DNA from: a virus | DNA length: 64,000 nt | Strand: one strand, 5' to 3' | Virus record (IMG/VR): IMGVR_UViG_3300044956_000431 | Coordinates: 45,985 to 109,984 of that record | Part shown: positions 49,055 to 57,309 of the stretch, piece by piece | Layout: each line of letters begins with the position of its first letter | Position numbering within the stretch: the stretch's first letter is position 1 | The notes under the pieces: model-generated | Told to the model about the DNA's origin: nothing | Database searches by the model: none | The model's input: only the letters and a program-made list of their open reading frames with translations | Program-made: the position numbers and the translations under genes

Positions 49055-52000
49055 TTAGACGGTACTTGATGTTGCAATCTGGCCTGCAGATATCTCACCT
49101 GTGTTCTTGATTCGCACAGGAATGTAGATAAACTCAACAGACTTGACAGGTTCAATAGCGATGTCAACATACAGTTCATTTCTGTCGATACGAGCTGGTG
49201 TGTTGTTTGATTCATCGCAAACTACCAAGTAGTCGTAGATACCACGTTTAGCGACCAAATCATTGAGTAGATTTTGAATGGAGCTAGAAATCTCATCGCG
49301 AGTGATTTGATCGTTGGGTTCAAACACAAAGTTCTTGCCAATGCTGTCTAAACGTGCTCTCAAGAATGCAACCAAACGTGCTACGTTGATACGATCCAGT
49401 GCGCTTGGTGCTGTAGCCTCTGTCTTGTTACCATAGTTCAAGATACCTGATCCAGGCAAGAACGTGATTGGGTTGATAGAGTTTTCATACAACACATCAC
49501 GGATACCTTGACGGGTAGCTGTTGATACAAACTCTCCTGTCTGTGCGTTTACATATCCTAATGCAAATGCATTGTCAACAATACCACGGCGTGTACCAGC
49601 TGGTGCCAACCATGGATAACTGACTTCGTCGCTACGCAAGATAGTACGGATCATCATATGGCTAGGTGGTTGTACCACTGTGGCACCTAAAAGATCTGTG
49701 GTCTGACATGAAGGATAAAAAGTGCCTAGAAATGCATCTGCTGTGACCAGGCCGTCTTCGCTGTCTAACCCCATACCTGCGGCATTGGTAGCCCAGGCAG
49801 TGATAGCATCAGCGCTGTCATCTAGTCGCATTGGTGTGTCACCAATCACAAACGCTGTTTGACCGCGTTCGTTGTTGAGTGCTACCATGTTAGGAATCAG
49901 CTCAGGGTAGTTTGGTGTAGCTATCAAGTTAAACTGGCGTTGTTCTTCGCGCAGTTCCTGATTGCTGTCAATGCTGGACTTCATGGCCATTACCACCATG
50001 GCACGCACTGCTTTACGGCCCATGTAAGGAGCACCGTTGTCTTGCAATCCGCTGGCAGTGACCCATGCATCTGTTACAGTGCCTGTGAATGTAGGATAGT
50101 CAGTGGTGTTGAAATAATCAACTTTGAAGCTTTTGACATTAAATCCTGAACGACGCAAGTTGAATCCCAACATGCCTTCTGGATAGAGACTGTAATCTGG
50201 TGCATCTGGATCCAGATATGAGCTAGACAACAAGCTAGTTATAGTTGGCTTAGGTGCGGTGATAGGGTCTGTGTCTCCATTGGTAGCCCAACGGAAATCT
50301 GCAAACTCCACGCCATTGGGTGTGGTTTGATCTGTATTGTCAAGCAGTACCCATTGATCTGTGCCGTCCAAAGGTTCCCAACGCTTGATTATAGGATACT
50401 GTTCTAAATCACTGATGTCAATCCACAGATCACCGTACACTAGATCAGTGCCGTCAGTCTGTAGAGTAGGAGCAGTCACAGACACAATAGGACCTGTCGG
50501 ATTGGTCAGTGTCAAGTTGAACCCACGTGAATCGTTGTCCACTGTTTTGTAACCTTTCCAGTTGGTTCCATCATTGATCATGATGTCAACTTGGTCAGTG
50601 GCAGAATAGTACCACAAACGACCATCAGCAGGATCTTGATCAGGTGCTGAATCTGATGCTGTATAGGTGAGTGACACCCAGTTGCTCAAGGTCAGTCCAT
50701 TGGCAACATCATCAGGAGTGGTATATTTGACTCCTTCTACTTGGATGTTGAATCCAGCATCAGCAGTTGGTGTACCAACTGTGTCAACTAACACAATACT
50801 ACCGCCCTGTGTATGCTGTATTTGTACAGCACCATCACTGGTAACTCCGGCTGTGGTATTTGCCACATTAGCAGCCAAGAATGCAGTGACAAAGTCTGCG
50901 GCTGTGGTACCGCCCAGAGTGGCAGTCACGGTTGAAGTTAGATTGTTACTGTTCTTGACACTGGCTTGAATAGTGAAAGTATCACCAGGTGTGAATGTGG
51001 GCAATGTGTCATCGCCTGTGACAATAGTTGAACCACTTTGCAGGCGTTCAAAAATCTTCAGCGTAAAAGTATCATCGTCGTTGACGTCATATTGAGCATA
51101 GGTACTGCCAGCAGCGATATTGCGGCCGCCACCAGCTGGATCAAGAGCTTTGTTTGCATACTGATCGTTTTCATAGATAGGACATGTTTGTTGGATGAAC
51201 AAGCTCAGCGTAGAGCTGAACTTCTTGACCACCAGGTTTGCACCCTGATTTACATTGTTAGTCTTGTTCCAAACTGATCCAGATGGGTGAGGCTCAGAAC
51301 TGCTGGATCTCCACTGTGGAACAGTATAGTTTGGACTGGCCTGTAACACAGGTGCCCAGTAGATTTTTGGCGTGATGCCCACGGCAGCCAAAACATCGCC
51401 TGAACCGTCGCGCACATCAAGAATACCGTTACCGTTGTCAGTAGAACTATCGTCTGTGCCTCGGCCATCGATATACAACACCAGTTTGCCACTGACGTTT
51501 TGAGCACTGATACCCGAATCGCTAGGCATATCACTGTTTATAGTTGTAGCTAGCTGTGTAACGTTGGTTCCTGAGAAGTTAATCAGTGTGTCATTGAGGA
51601 AGAATGTACCGGCAGTCAGGGTTGGATTGGTAGCTGTACCAATCACTGATGGCCATGAATTTTTCCAATCATTGCTGCCAACCAGCACCCAAGTGTTGGC
51701 TGCCACAGTGGGATTGCTTTCTGTGTTACCGCCAGTTTTATAATAAACTGGGTTGCTAGAGTTGGTTGCAACCACAGCGTAGTCGCCAATGTTGCCAATG
51801 CTGTCTTTGGGAATACCGCTGTCAAGATCATCAGTGCTGACAAGCACAATAGGTGTTTTCAGTGTGAATGCAGAGTTAGTGAAGCTCCACTCAAAAATGC
51901 CCCATGCTGATTCCAGAGTATCTAGCCAGTAAGTGCCATTGTCTGGACTACCAGTAGGACGTGTTAGACTGGCTGTAAGTTCGCTGAGATCAATGTCGGA

Positions 52001-52333
52001 ACGCTGTACATAGCAACGATTTGATATGCCCAGTGCTGAATAAGCCGCAAGCAATCCATATTCGTTGAGTTCGTAGCCGTTGATGGGCGTGCCTGCTGTG
52101 GTTTGATAAAAGAATGGATTACCAAACGTATTGACCAAATCTCTCTGTGAAGAGATTAAATAAACCTTGCCAGCATTGGCCGCTGTGGTGCCGGCAGCAA
52201 TGCCTACACCGCTACCGCTGATCTTGTTCTGCGCTGTGGCGATCAAGACGAACGGTATTGAATTAGTTGGGGCTGGTAAGTAGTTACTTTCGTCAATGAT
52301 TGTAACTTCTACGCCTGGGGAAACTAGTGCCAT
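49055..52333 (-). CDS. 18: Tail sheath protein, T4 gp18 homologue, unusually long
   Basis: 1092 residues from the ATG at 52333 (MALVSPGVEVTIIDESNYLP); the longer reading to 52450 is rejected as it crosses a promoter. SPGVEVTI and the C-terminal PGSGILNYGNKTEATAP, ARLVAFLRARLDSIGKNFVF and ARIDRNELYVDIAIEPVKSV are conserved sheath blocks. T4 gp18 is 659 residues, so about 430 extra residues lie in the middle; this part is beta-rich with Thr/Asp-rich repeats (TSTVTATLGGTTAADFVTAF). They are likely surface domains on the contractile sheath. A late box and strong Shine-Dalgarno precede it. Confidence 0.93.
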   Translation of the reverse strand: MALVSPGVEVTIIDESNYLPAPTNSIPFVLIATAQNKISGSGVGIAAGTTAANAGKVYLISSQRDLVNTFGNPFFYQTTAGTPINGYELNEYGLLAAYSALGISNRCYVQRSDIDLSELTASLTRPTGSPDNGTYWLDTLESAWGIFEWSFTNSAFTLKTPIVLVSTDDLDSGIPKDSIGNIGDYAVVATNSSNPVYYKTGGNTESNPTVAANTWVLVGSNDWKNSWPSVIGTATNPTLTAGTFFLNDTLINFSGTNVTQLATTINSDMPSDSGISAQNVSGKLVLYIDGRGTDDSSTDNGNGILDVRDGSGDVLAAVGITPKIYWAPVLQASPNYTVPQWRSSSSEPHPSGSVWNKTNNVNQGANLVVKKFSSTLSLFIQQTCPIYENDQYANKALDPAGGGRNIAAGSTYAQYDVNDDDTFTLKIFERLQSGSTIVTGDDTLPTFTPGDTFTIQASVKNSNNLTSTVTATLGGTTAADFVTAFLAANVANTTAGVTSDGAVQIQHTQGGSIVLVDTVGTPTADAGFNIQVEGVKYTTPDDVANGLTLSNWVSLTYTASDSAPDQDPADGRLWYYSATDQVDIMINDGTNWKGYKTVDNDSRGFNLTLTNPTGPIVSVTAPTLQTDGTDLVYGDLWIDISDLEQYPIIKRWEPLDGTDQWVLLDNTDQTTPNGVEFADFRWATNGDTDPITAPKPTITSLLSSSYLDPDAPDYSLYPEGMLGFNLRRSGFNVKSFKVDYFNTTDYPTFTGTVTDAWVTASGLQDNGAPYMGRKAVRAMVVMAMKSSIDSNQELREEQRQFNLIATPNYPELIPNMVALNNERGQTAFVIGDTPMRLDDSADAITAWATNAAGMGLDSEDGLVTADAFLGTFYPSCQTTDLLGATVVQPPSHMMIRTILRSDEVSYPWLAPAGTRRGIVDNAFALGYVNAQTGEFVSTATRQGIRDVLYENSINPITFLPGSGILNYGNKTEATAPSALDRINVARLVAFLRARLDSIGKNFVFEPNDQITRDEISSSIQNLLNDLVAKRGIYDYLVVCDESNNTPARIDRNELYVDIAIEPVKSVEFIYIPVRIKNTGEISAGQIATSSTV

Positions 52334-52365
52334 GTGTCTGTTCCTTCTATAAAAAGTGCTATTCA

Positions 52366-52373
52366 TATTTAGC
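52366..52373 (-). promoter_or_regulatory. T4-late-like promoter box (GCTAAATA) of gp18
   Basis: 32 bp before the gp18 ATG, with AGAAGGAA between as ribosome-binding site. Confidence 0.6.
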
Positions 52374-52425
52374 GGCAGGCACCAAAACCGCTGTCTAACC
52401 TTGCCCTTACCTAAGGTTTTGTAGG

Positions 52426-52433
52426 CGTAAATA
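52426..52433 (+). promoter_or_regulatory. T4-late-like promoter box (CGTAAATA), leaderless type
   Basis: Ends 4 bp before the ATG at 52438 on the plus strand. Confidence 0.55.
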
Positions 52434-52437
52434 CAAC

Positions 52438-52785
52438 ATGACTCGCCCAATGTGCAAGGCCTGTGCCAAGAATCCCACTGCTATCAACTGCTACAGAGAT
52501 GATAAAATCTATTATCGCAGTCGATGTGATGCTTGTATACGCAAAGGACGCAAACAAAAACCAGCTATACCTCGTTGGCAATCAGCTGGTTATAAGAAAA
52601 AAATGATTTGTGATCGTTGTGGATTTAGAGCCAAGAGCACTGCACAAATCCTAGTTTATCACATGGATGGAAATCTCAATAACTCTGATCTACGCAATCT
52701 TAAAAGTATTTGTTTGAACTGCACTGTGGAAGTTACTCGAAGCGATTTGCCTTGGCGTCACGGAGACCTTGAAGAAGATCGTTGA
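52438..52785 (+). CDS. Zinc-ribbon protein beside gp18 (plus strand, leaderless)
   Basis: 115 residues. Four CxxC pairs are visible (CKAC, CDAC, CDRC, CLNC) with His in YHMDGNLNN, the layout of a double zinc ribbon, possibly HNH-like. Similar proteins lie next to gp18 in other T4-like phages. The C terminus is acidic (DLPWRHGDLEEDR). TAAATA ends 4 bp before the ATG. Its last 53 bp overlap the decayed dNMP kinase gene on the other strand. Role unknown. Confidence 0.8.
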   Translation: MTRPMCKACAKNPTAINCYRDDKIYYRSRCDACIRKGRKQKPAIPRWQSAGYKKKMICDRCGFRAKSTAQILVYHMDGNLNNSDLRNLKSICLNCTVEVTRSDLPWRHGDLEEDR

Positions 52786-53379
52786 CCTGGGTATATAGTT
52801 GATCTAATGTGCTGTTGTTATCTAGCACAGCATCAAACTTAGTGTCTACCCAAGCAGTTTTGCTGGCATGGACTTTTTGCTTGATCAACTCCCACTTGGC
52901 TGTTTCTTAACCCTTGAGATTATCTTCTAGCGCAAAATCGTACCATTCGGGCTCGGGTCCTGGCACCACTCTCGGCACAATACCATCTTGATTCCTGATA
53001 ACTTTGATTTTGTTAGGAAACCTGCAGTCCAAAATAACCACGTCATCTTGACTATTACGCAGTTTGTTTTCCAGGCTGGCAATCGAGATATTGTCATGAA
53101 TCCTTTGCGGCATACTTCTGTGCCCCAGTATTGCAGAATCCAGCGAGGAGTTATAGCTTGATTTAAACGCTGTCTCCACCACGTATCTACTTGTTCGCGC
53201 CATTCACGGGCTTGTTTTGTGCGCCCTTCCAGCATGGTTTAATCCCAATCAAACACAGATCTCACAGCATTTTTCAGTGTGTTGACACAGCTTTCACGCC
53301 TAAACTGATATATATTAACCAGGTAGTCTGCAATGGTGTCTTTGCCAGATCCAATGAATCCACAGATTCCAATGATCAT
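52733..53379 (-). pseudogene. 1: Decayed dNMP kinase gene (T4 gp1-like), two stops and a frameshift
   Basis: The start is intact: ATG at 53379, coupled to the exonuclease stop (ATGA), with AAGGAA ahead, and GICGFIGSGKDTIADYL is the P-loop of phage dNMP kinases. The frame then meets an in-frame TAA at 53239-53241 (FDWD stop TMLEGRTKQAREW). It continues to VCRKGF, where one base is missing near 53100 and the frame moves (then HDNISIASLENKLRNS, VVILDCRFPNKIKVI). A second TAA follows at 52907-52909, after LEDNLKG; beyond it the homologous frame stays open to 52733 (ETAKWELIKQKVHASKTAWV). Together these make a gp1-length protein broken three times. Sequencing error or recoding are alternatives. 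Confidence 0.85.
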
Positions 53380-53897
53380 ACCAGTTCCTTTATTTTTAAC
53401 ATTTCTAGAGAGTCGTGTAACAGATCAATCTGCCTACGGCAGTCTTCCAAGGCATGATGACTGGCATGATATTTGTTTAGACCTGGGCAAAGTCCGTATA
53501 CTGTGCGAGCATCACGCACCACATAGTATTTCCAGGGAAGTGCCAACCCAAAGCTCTTGTAAGCATGTTCAAGGATATTCATGTCAAAGGTAGGTCCGTT
53601 GGCCCAGATACGTTTGGAGTGCCAGACAATGCGCCCCAGTTCTTCTAGTGCTTGCGACAGCGGAATACGTCCTTCTGGGTTGAATGCTTCGTCCTTGGCT
53701 GCTAGCGGCTGGGTGGCCCACCAATCAATGGTACCTTTCTCGATGTTGCGACCTGGCTGACTTTCTATATCAACACGAGCATAGTATTGTTGATCAAAAT
53801 ATCCGCGAGAAAATGGGTCAAACGCCTGTGCGGCAATGGTAAGAATACAGGCTTCAGGGCCTGTACCCACAGTTTCAATGTCAATCATTAGGTCCAT
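53376..53897 (-). CDS. dexA: 3'-5' exonuclease, DexA-like
   Basis: 173 residues. MIDIETVG supplies the DxE pair, WANGPTFDMNILEHA the second Asp, and HASHHALEDCRRQID the His and last Asp of the DEDDh exonuclease fold. The match is closest to T4 DexA (227 residues), which degrades single-stranded DNA from 3' ends. A consensus sigma70 promoter 6 bp upstream of the start region drives it, with the broken dNMP kinase gene as second gene of the unit, so this was an early nucleotide-metabolism pair. Confidence 0.85.
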   Translation of the reverse strand: MDLMIDIETVGTGPEACILTIAAQAFDPFSRGYFDQQYYARVDIESQPGRNIEKGTIDWWATQPLAAKDEAFNPEGRIPLSQALEELGRIVWHSKRIWANGPTFDMNILEHAYKSFGLALPWKYYVVRDARTVYGLCPGLNKYHASHHALEDCRRQIDLLHDSLEMLKIKELV

Positions 53898-53902
53898 GCT
53901 GT

Positions 53903-53931
53903 ATTATAGCATGAGCCGACTATGAAGTCAA
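53903..53931 (-). promoter_or_regulatory. Sigma70-type promoter of the exonuclease gene
   Basis: TTGACT - 17 bp - TATAAT on the minus strand. The -10 box ends 5 bp before the annotated ATG at 53897, so the message would be nearly leaderless. Confidence 0.85.
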
Positions 53932-53940
53932 ACAGGAGAT

Positions 53941-54711
53941 TTAACCAATAACAAAGGTCAAAGGCTCGGATCCGTCTACGTATTGTTTGAGCTCTTCCAC
54001 CTTGAGGTCCATTTGCGCCTGTGCTTCGCCTTTGAGTGCGGCACCATTCAGGGTGCTCCCGCCTTGTGGTCCGGCAATCTGGGCAAACTTTTCACGGGCC
54101 TCGCCAATGATCATCTTGCAAGCGGCTACCATGTAATCTCTGATCCATTGATTGATTTGATAGGTGCTGAGCAGAGAAATCTCTGGTTTGAGTTGATAAA
54201 CCCAGAGCAAAATAACTTCGCCTGTGCCTTTGGGATCGCGCATGAACTGTATCTGCTTGGTCACTGGATTGAAGGTATAGTTCAAAAATCCACCAAACAT
54301 ACGGGCAGCCAGTTCCACATACTGTGTGTAAAAATCATATGTGGCTAGGCCACCGGCTGTACTGTAGTTCAACAGATAGGTGTTGAGAGTGTTCGAACTA
54401 AACGGATCAAAACTGGATGAATACGGACCTTGAGAGTTACCTATGGTGCGGCGAAAGGCCTGTCTCACACTATTGACTTCCTGTGGCAAGGTATAGATAT
54501 TGACGTCTTCAATCAGCGTTAAAAAAATATAGCACTCTTCATAGGCATTCTGCGCACGTTGGCGATAAGTGCCTATGGTACGTTGATATGCGGCTTCATA
54601 GTGTGCAGGGTCCAGCTCGAGATCAATGATATTATCGCCCAGAGTCAAGCGCACATATTCAATGAGATTTTGTTTGAGCGTATCTAGTGTTGATTCATTT
54701 TGATCCGGCAT
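53941..54711 (-). CDS. 13: Neck protein, T4 gp13 homologue
   Basis: 256 residues starting MPDQNESTLDTLKQNLIE. The blocks GTYRQRAQNAYEECYIFLTL, EVNSVRQAFRRTIG, YDFYTQYVELAARMFGGFLN and IAGPQGGSTLNGAALKGEAQ are those of gp13 in environmental T4-like phages (T4 gp13 309 residues). gp13 with gp14 forms the neck that joins head and tail. A GGTAAATA box and a GGAG Shine-Dalgarno precede it. Confidence 0.88.
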   Translation of the reverse strand: MPDQNESTLDTLKQNLIEYVRLTLGDNIIDLELDPAHYEAAYQRTIGTYRQRAQNAYEECYIFLTLIEDVNIYTLPQEVNSVRQAFRRTIGNSQGPYSSSFDPFSSNTLNTYLLNYSTAGGLATYDFYTQYVELAARMFGGFLNYTFNPVTKQIQFMRDPKGTGEVILLWVYQLKPEISLLSTYQINQWIRDYMVAACKMIIGEAREKFAQIAGPQGGSTLNGAALKGEAQAQMDLKVEELKQYVDGSEPLTFVIG

Positions 54712-54730
54712 TGGGGACTCCTGTTCCCTG

Positions 54731-54738
54731 TATTTACC
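54731..54738 (-). promoter_or_regulatory. T4-late-like promoter box (GGTAAATA) of gp13
   Basis: 19 bp before the gp13 ATG, overlapping the stop of the preceding early gene. Confidence 0.55.
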
Positions 54739-55909
54739 AGGCTTTGAGTATGATCAAGCTCTCATTACCACGCCCATTGTACTTGACTTCTGTGGCTTTG
54801 ATATCTTTGAAATACTTGCGCTGGGCAGGCTTTCCTCCGGCCAGTAGAGCTTTGAGCTGTTCTGCTGGCTTGCGCAGAGTCTTTTGATTGGTTGTGCCTG
54901 TGTCAAAGCCCACGATGCTGGACCCTTTAACTGAAAAACTGCCAGCGTGTTGATCTGCAACCACATGGATCAGTTTACGTTTTTTGGTGTTGTACAGCCA
55001 GGCTTCTGATGCACCTACCAGTTTGGCCGGAGATTCTGATACGAGCTTAAGCTCGGCGAAATTCTTTAGGAACTTGAATTTGCTGGCTTGCTTTTCCGGG
55101 CTCACTGCTTTCTTGGCACGAGGTTTGCGTTCTACTTTCTTGATTTGTACATAGTTGCCGCAATCCGCGATCACTTGCTCGCTGAACTTTAGAAAGTTCT
55201 TGAGCTGTGTTCTGGTCCATGAGCTGTAACCTTCTACCAACTGAGCATCTTTGCCAGCAATGACTTGTTTAATCTCGGTCGCTCGTTTTTTCCAATGATC
55301 AACGATGGTGCTCACCATTTGCGGCGCAACATTCATACCACGCATCAAAGTGATGGGTTTGTAATCTGCACTCATTCTAGCGCCGGCCAAAATAAAGTCG
55401 TCAAACATACCTTCAAGTTCGCCGGCACATTCTAATACTTTTTCACGCAAGCGATCCTGGATTGTGATGCGGGCAGTTTCTGCTTGTTTTTCGGCCTTGT
55501 CATCAGTTGATGCTTGTTCTTGAGCCGATAGTTTTATAGCTGGTTTGTGTTTTTCAAGCAGGGCACTGACAGAGTTTTTGACAAACAACAGTTCATGTTC
55601 TGTGAGCTCTAATCCCATGATGTTCATGCGGCAGAGCCAACCCAGAGTGCTGGGAACACCCTGTTCTGGCACACTGCGAAATGCTTTGGTGTTTTTATCT
55701 TCGTGACGATTCAACCAATCTGCCACAAACTCCTTGGCTTCTTTCTTGTCCAAATAATAGTTGTACCAGTTAAATGCTCGACCCAGAGTACTGGCTCGGC
55801 ACTCGCCATCGGGTTGAAACTTCCATGCAGGTTCTTCGCCCATGTATTTGGTATCTGCGGCGCGGATATGCAAAGGTTTGGCAGGTTTGAGTGCAGTGGT
55901 AGATTTCAA
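54734..55909 (-). CDS. Early phage protein of unknown function, basic
   Basis: 391 residues. No ATG fits; the TTG at 55909 (then KSTTALKPAKP) has a GGAG Shine-Dalgarno 6-7 bp ahead. The protein is Lys/Ala-rich and helical with a basic centre (KKVERKPRAKKAVSPEKQAS). Stretches such as TLGRAFNWYNYYLDKKEAKE and VEGYSSWTRTQLKNFLKF look conserved in other environmental phages. It is a single early gene with a consensus sigma70 promoter at 55935-55963, placed between late genes gp13 and gp14. It could be a host-takeover or DNA-binding protein; nothing proves this. Confidence 0.7.
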   Translation of the reverse strand: MKSTTALKPAKPLHIRAADTKYMGEEPAWKFQPDGECRASTLGRAFNWYNYYLDKKEAKEFVADWLNRHEDKNTKAFRSVPEQGVPSTLGWLCRMNIMGLELTEHELLFVKNSVSALLEKHKPAIKLSAQEQASTDDKAEKQAETARITIQDRLREKVLECAGELEGMFDDFILAGARMSADYKPITLMRGMNVAPQMVSTIVDHWKKRATEIKQVIAGKDAQLVEGYSSWTRTQLKNFLKFSEQVIADCGNYVQIKKVERKPRAKKAVSPEKQASKFKFLKNFAELKLVSESPAKLVGASEAWLYNTKKRKLIHVVADQHAGSFSVKGSSIVGFDTGTTNQKTLRKPAEQLKALLAGGKPAQRKYFKDIKATEVKYNGRGNESLIILKAW

Positions 55910-55934
55910 AGCGGCTCCATGTTGATAATGTAGT

Positions 55935-55963
55935 ATTTTAGCACATTTGGATTTTCAGGTCAA
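55935..55963 (-). promoter_or_regulatory. Sigma70-type promoter of the unknown early gene
   Basis: TTGACC - 17 bp - TAAAAT on the minus strand, 25 bp before the TTG start at 55909. Confidence 0.8.
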
Positions 55964-55969
55964 CCTACC

Positions 55970-55977
55970 CATAAATA
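55970..55977 (+). promoter_or_regulatory. T4-late-like promoter box (CATAAATA) of gp14, leaderless type
   Basis: Ends 6 bp before the gp14 ATG at 55984. It lies back to back with an early sigma70 promoter on the other strand. Confidence 0.6.
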
Positions 55978-55983
55978 CTAACT

Positions 55984-57309
55984 ATGCCCAGACTCAGTCT
56001 TTATCGCCCAAATCGCCAGAATGATTATAAGTTTTTGGACCGCACCATATCAGAAATGTACACTGTGGGCGGGTTAGACATCTATGTCCACAAGTATCTG
56101 GGATCAAAACCCCACGGTGATGACTCAAGTTCGCAGACTGGTGGTACACAGGATGCCACCCAACCAGCATATAGTTATGAAAATCCACTGTTTGTCGAAG
56201 ATCTATTACTGATTGAAAACAGAGATAGGGTCTACAGCACAGATGTGTACGTCATGCGAGGTATTTACAATCAACAGGACATTGACTTTGACCTTACCCA
56301 GTTTGGCTTGTTCTTAAACAACGATACCTTGTTTATCACCTTCCACTACAACGACATGATAGACACGCTGGGTCGCAAACTGATGTCAGGTGATGTACTG
56401 GAGTTTCCCAATCTCAAAGATTACAATCCTTTGAACGAAGCCTTGCCCAAGGCCTTGCCCAAATACTATGTGATACAAGACACTGCATTTGCCAGCGAGG
56501 GTTTTAGTGCCACGTGGCTGCCGCACCTTTGGCGTGTAAAAGCCACACCATTGGTTGGCGCACAAGAATACAACGACATCCTCAGCAAGCCTTTTGCACA
56601 GGATAACATTTGGGATCCAGGTAACTACTACCCTCGAGCTAGCATAGTGCTAGATGGCAATACCTATTACAAAGCCAAAGATCCTGTGCCAGTGGGCACG
56701 CCTATCACTGATCCACTTTGGGAAGTATACACTCCTGCTACCATACAAGAAAGCATTGGAACACGCAAAAAAGATTATGAACTCAATGATGCTATTTTGG
56801 CACAGGCCGAGTTTGAAGTTCCAAAATCAGGCTACGATGCTGTAAAGTTTTATATAGTACCCACAAACATTGATGGCACACCAGCAGATCCAGCCTCCAA
56901 TCCCACAGTGGACTATACTTTGGTATCTGTAGATAGTACCAATGTCAACTCAGACGCCACTGCTGTGACTCCGCGTGGCGATGGATACACTGCTGGCTAT
57001 TTGTCAGGAGACGGTGTTGCACCCAATGGTTTCACAGTTACACCGGGCATTAACTTTCCTCTCAACGCACAAGAAGGTGACTATTTACTGCGGTTGGATT
57101 ATTTTCCCAATAGACTGTTTCGTTTTTCTGGACGTCGTTGGGTCAAGATTGAAGATGCCGTACGTACCAACCTTACACCCGGGCCAGAAAACACAACTCT
57201 GCGTAGCAGTTTTGTCAACAACACTGCCACAACACCAACAGCAGATCGTGGACCAATACCACAGCGACAAGGTCTTAGCAATATTCTCAAACCTGAGGCG
57301 GATAACTAA
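55984..57309 (+). CDS. 14: Neck protein, T4 gp14 homologue, with extra domain
   Basis: 441 residues (T4 gp14 is 256). The conserved first 210 residues (MPRLSLYRPNRQNDYKF, VGGLDIYVHKYLG, NPLFVEDLLLIENRDR, GLFLNNDTLFITFHYND, TWLPHLWRVKATPL) are typical gp14. After this comes an added part of about 200 residues. Its PGNYYPRASIVLDGNTYYKA ... DPLWEVYT resembles chitin-binding-like (CBM5/12) modules, and the end is Thr/Pro-rich. The addition may be exposed at the neck. gp15 follows by a TAATG overlap. Confidence 0.88.
   Translation: MPRLSLYRPNRQNDYKFLDRTISEMYTVGGLDIYVHKYLGSKPHGDDSSSQTGGTQDATQPAYSYENPLFVEDLLLIENRDRVYSTDVYVMRGIYNQQDIDFDLTQFGLFLNNDTLFITFHYNDMIDTLGRKLMSGDVLEFPNLKDYNPLNEALPKALPKYYVIQDTAFASEGFSATWLPHLWRVKATPLVGAQEYNDILSKPFAQDNIWDPGNYYPRASIVLDGNTYYKAKDPVPVGTPITDPLWEVYTPATIQESIGTRKKDYELNDAILAQAEFEVPKSGYDAVKFYIVPTNIDGTPADPASNPTVDYTLVSVDSTNVNSDATAVTPRGDGYTAGYLSGDGVAPNGFTVTPGINFPLNAQEGDYLLRLDYFPNRLFRFSGRRWVKIEDAVRTNLTPGPENTTLRSSFVNNTATTPTADRGPIPQRQGLSNILKPEADN

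Noticed and set aside
52907-53241. Stop-codon reassignment (TAA read as an amino acid)
   Set aside because: Many genes here, including iscU and uvsW, end in TAA, and the gp1 region also has a frameshift, so decay is simpler.
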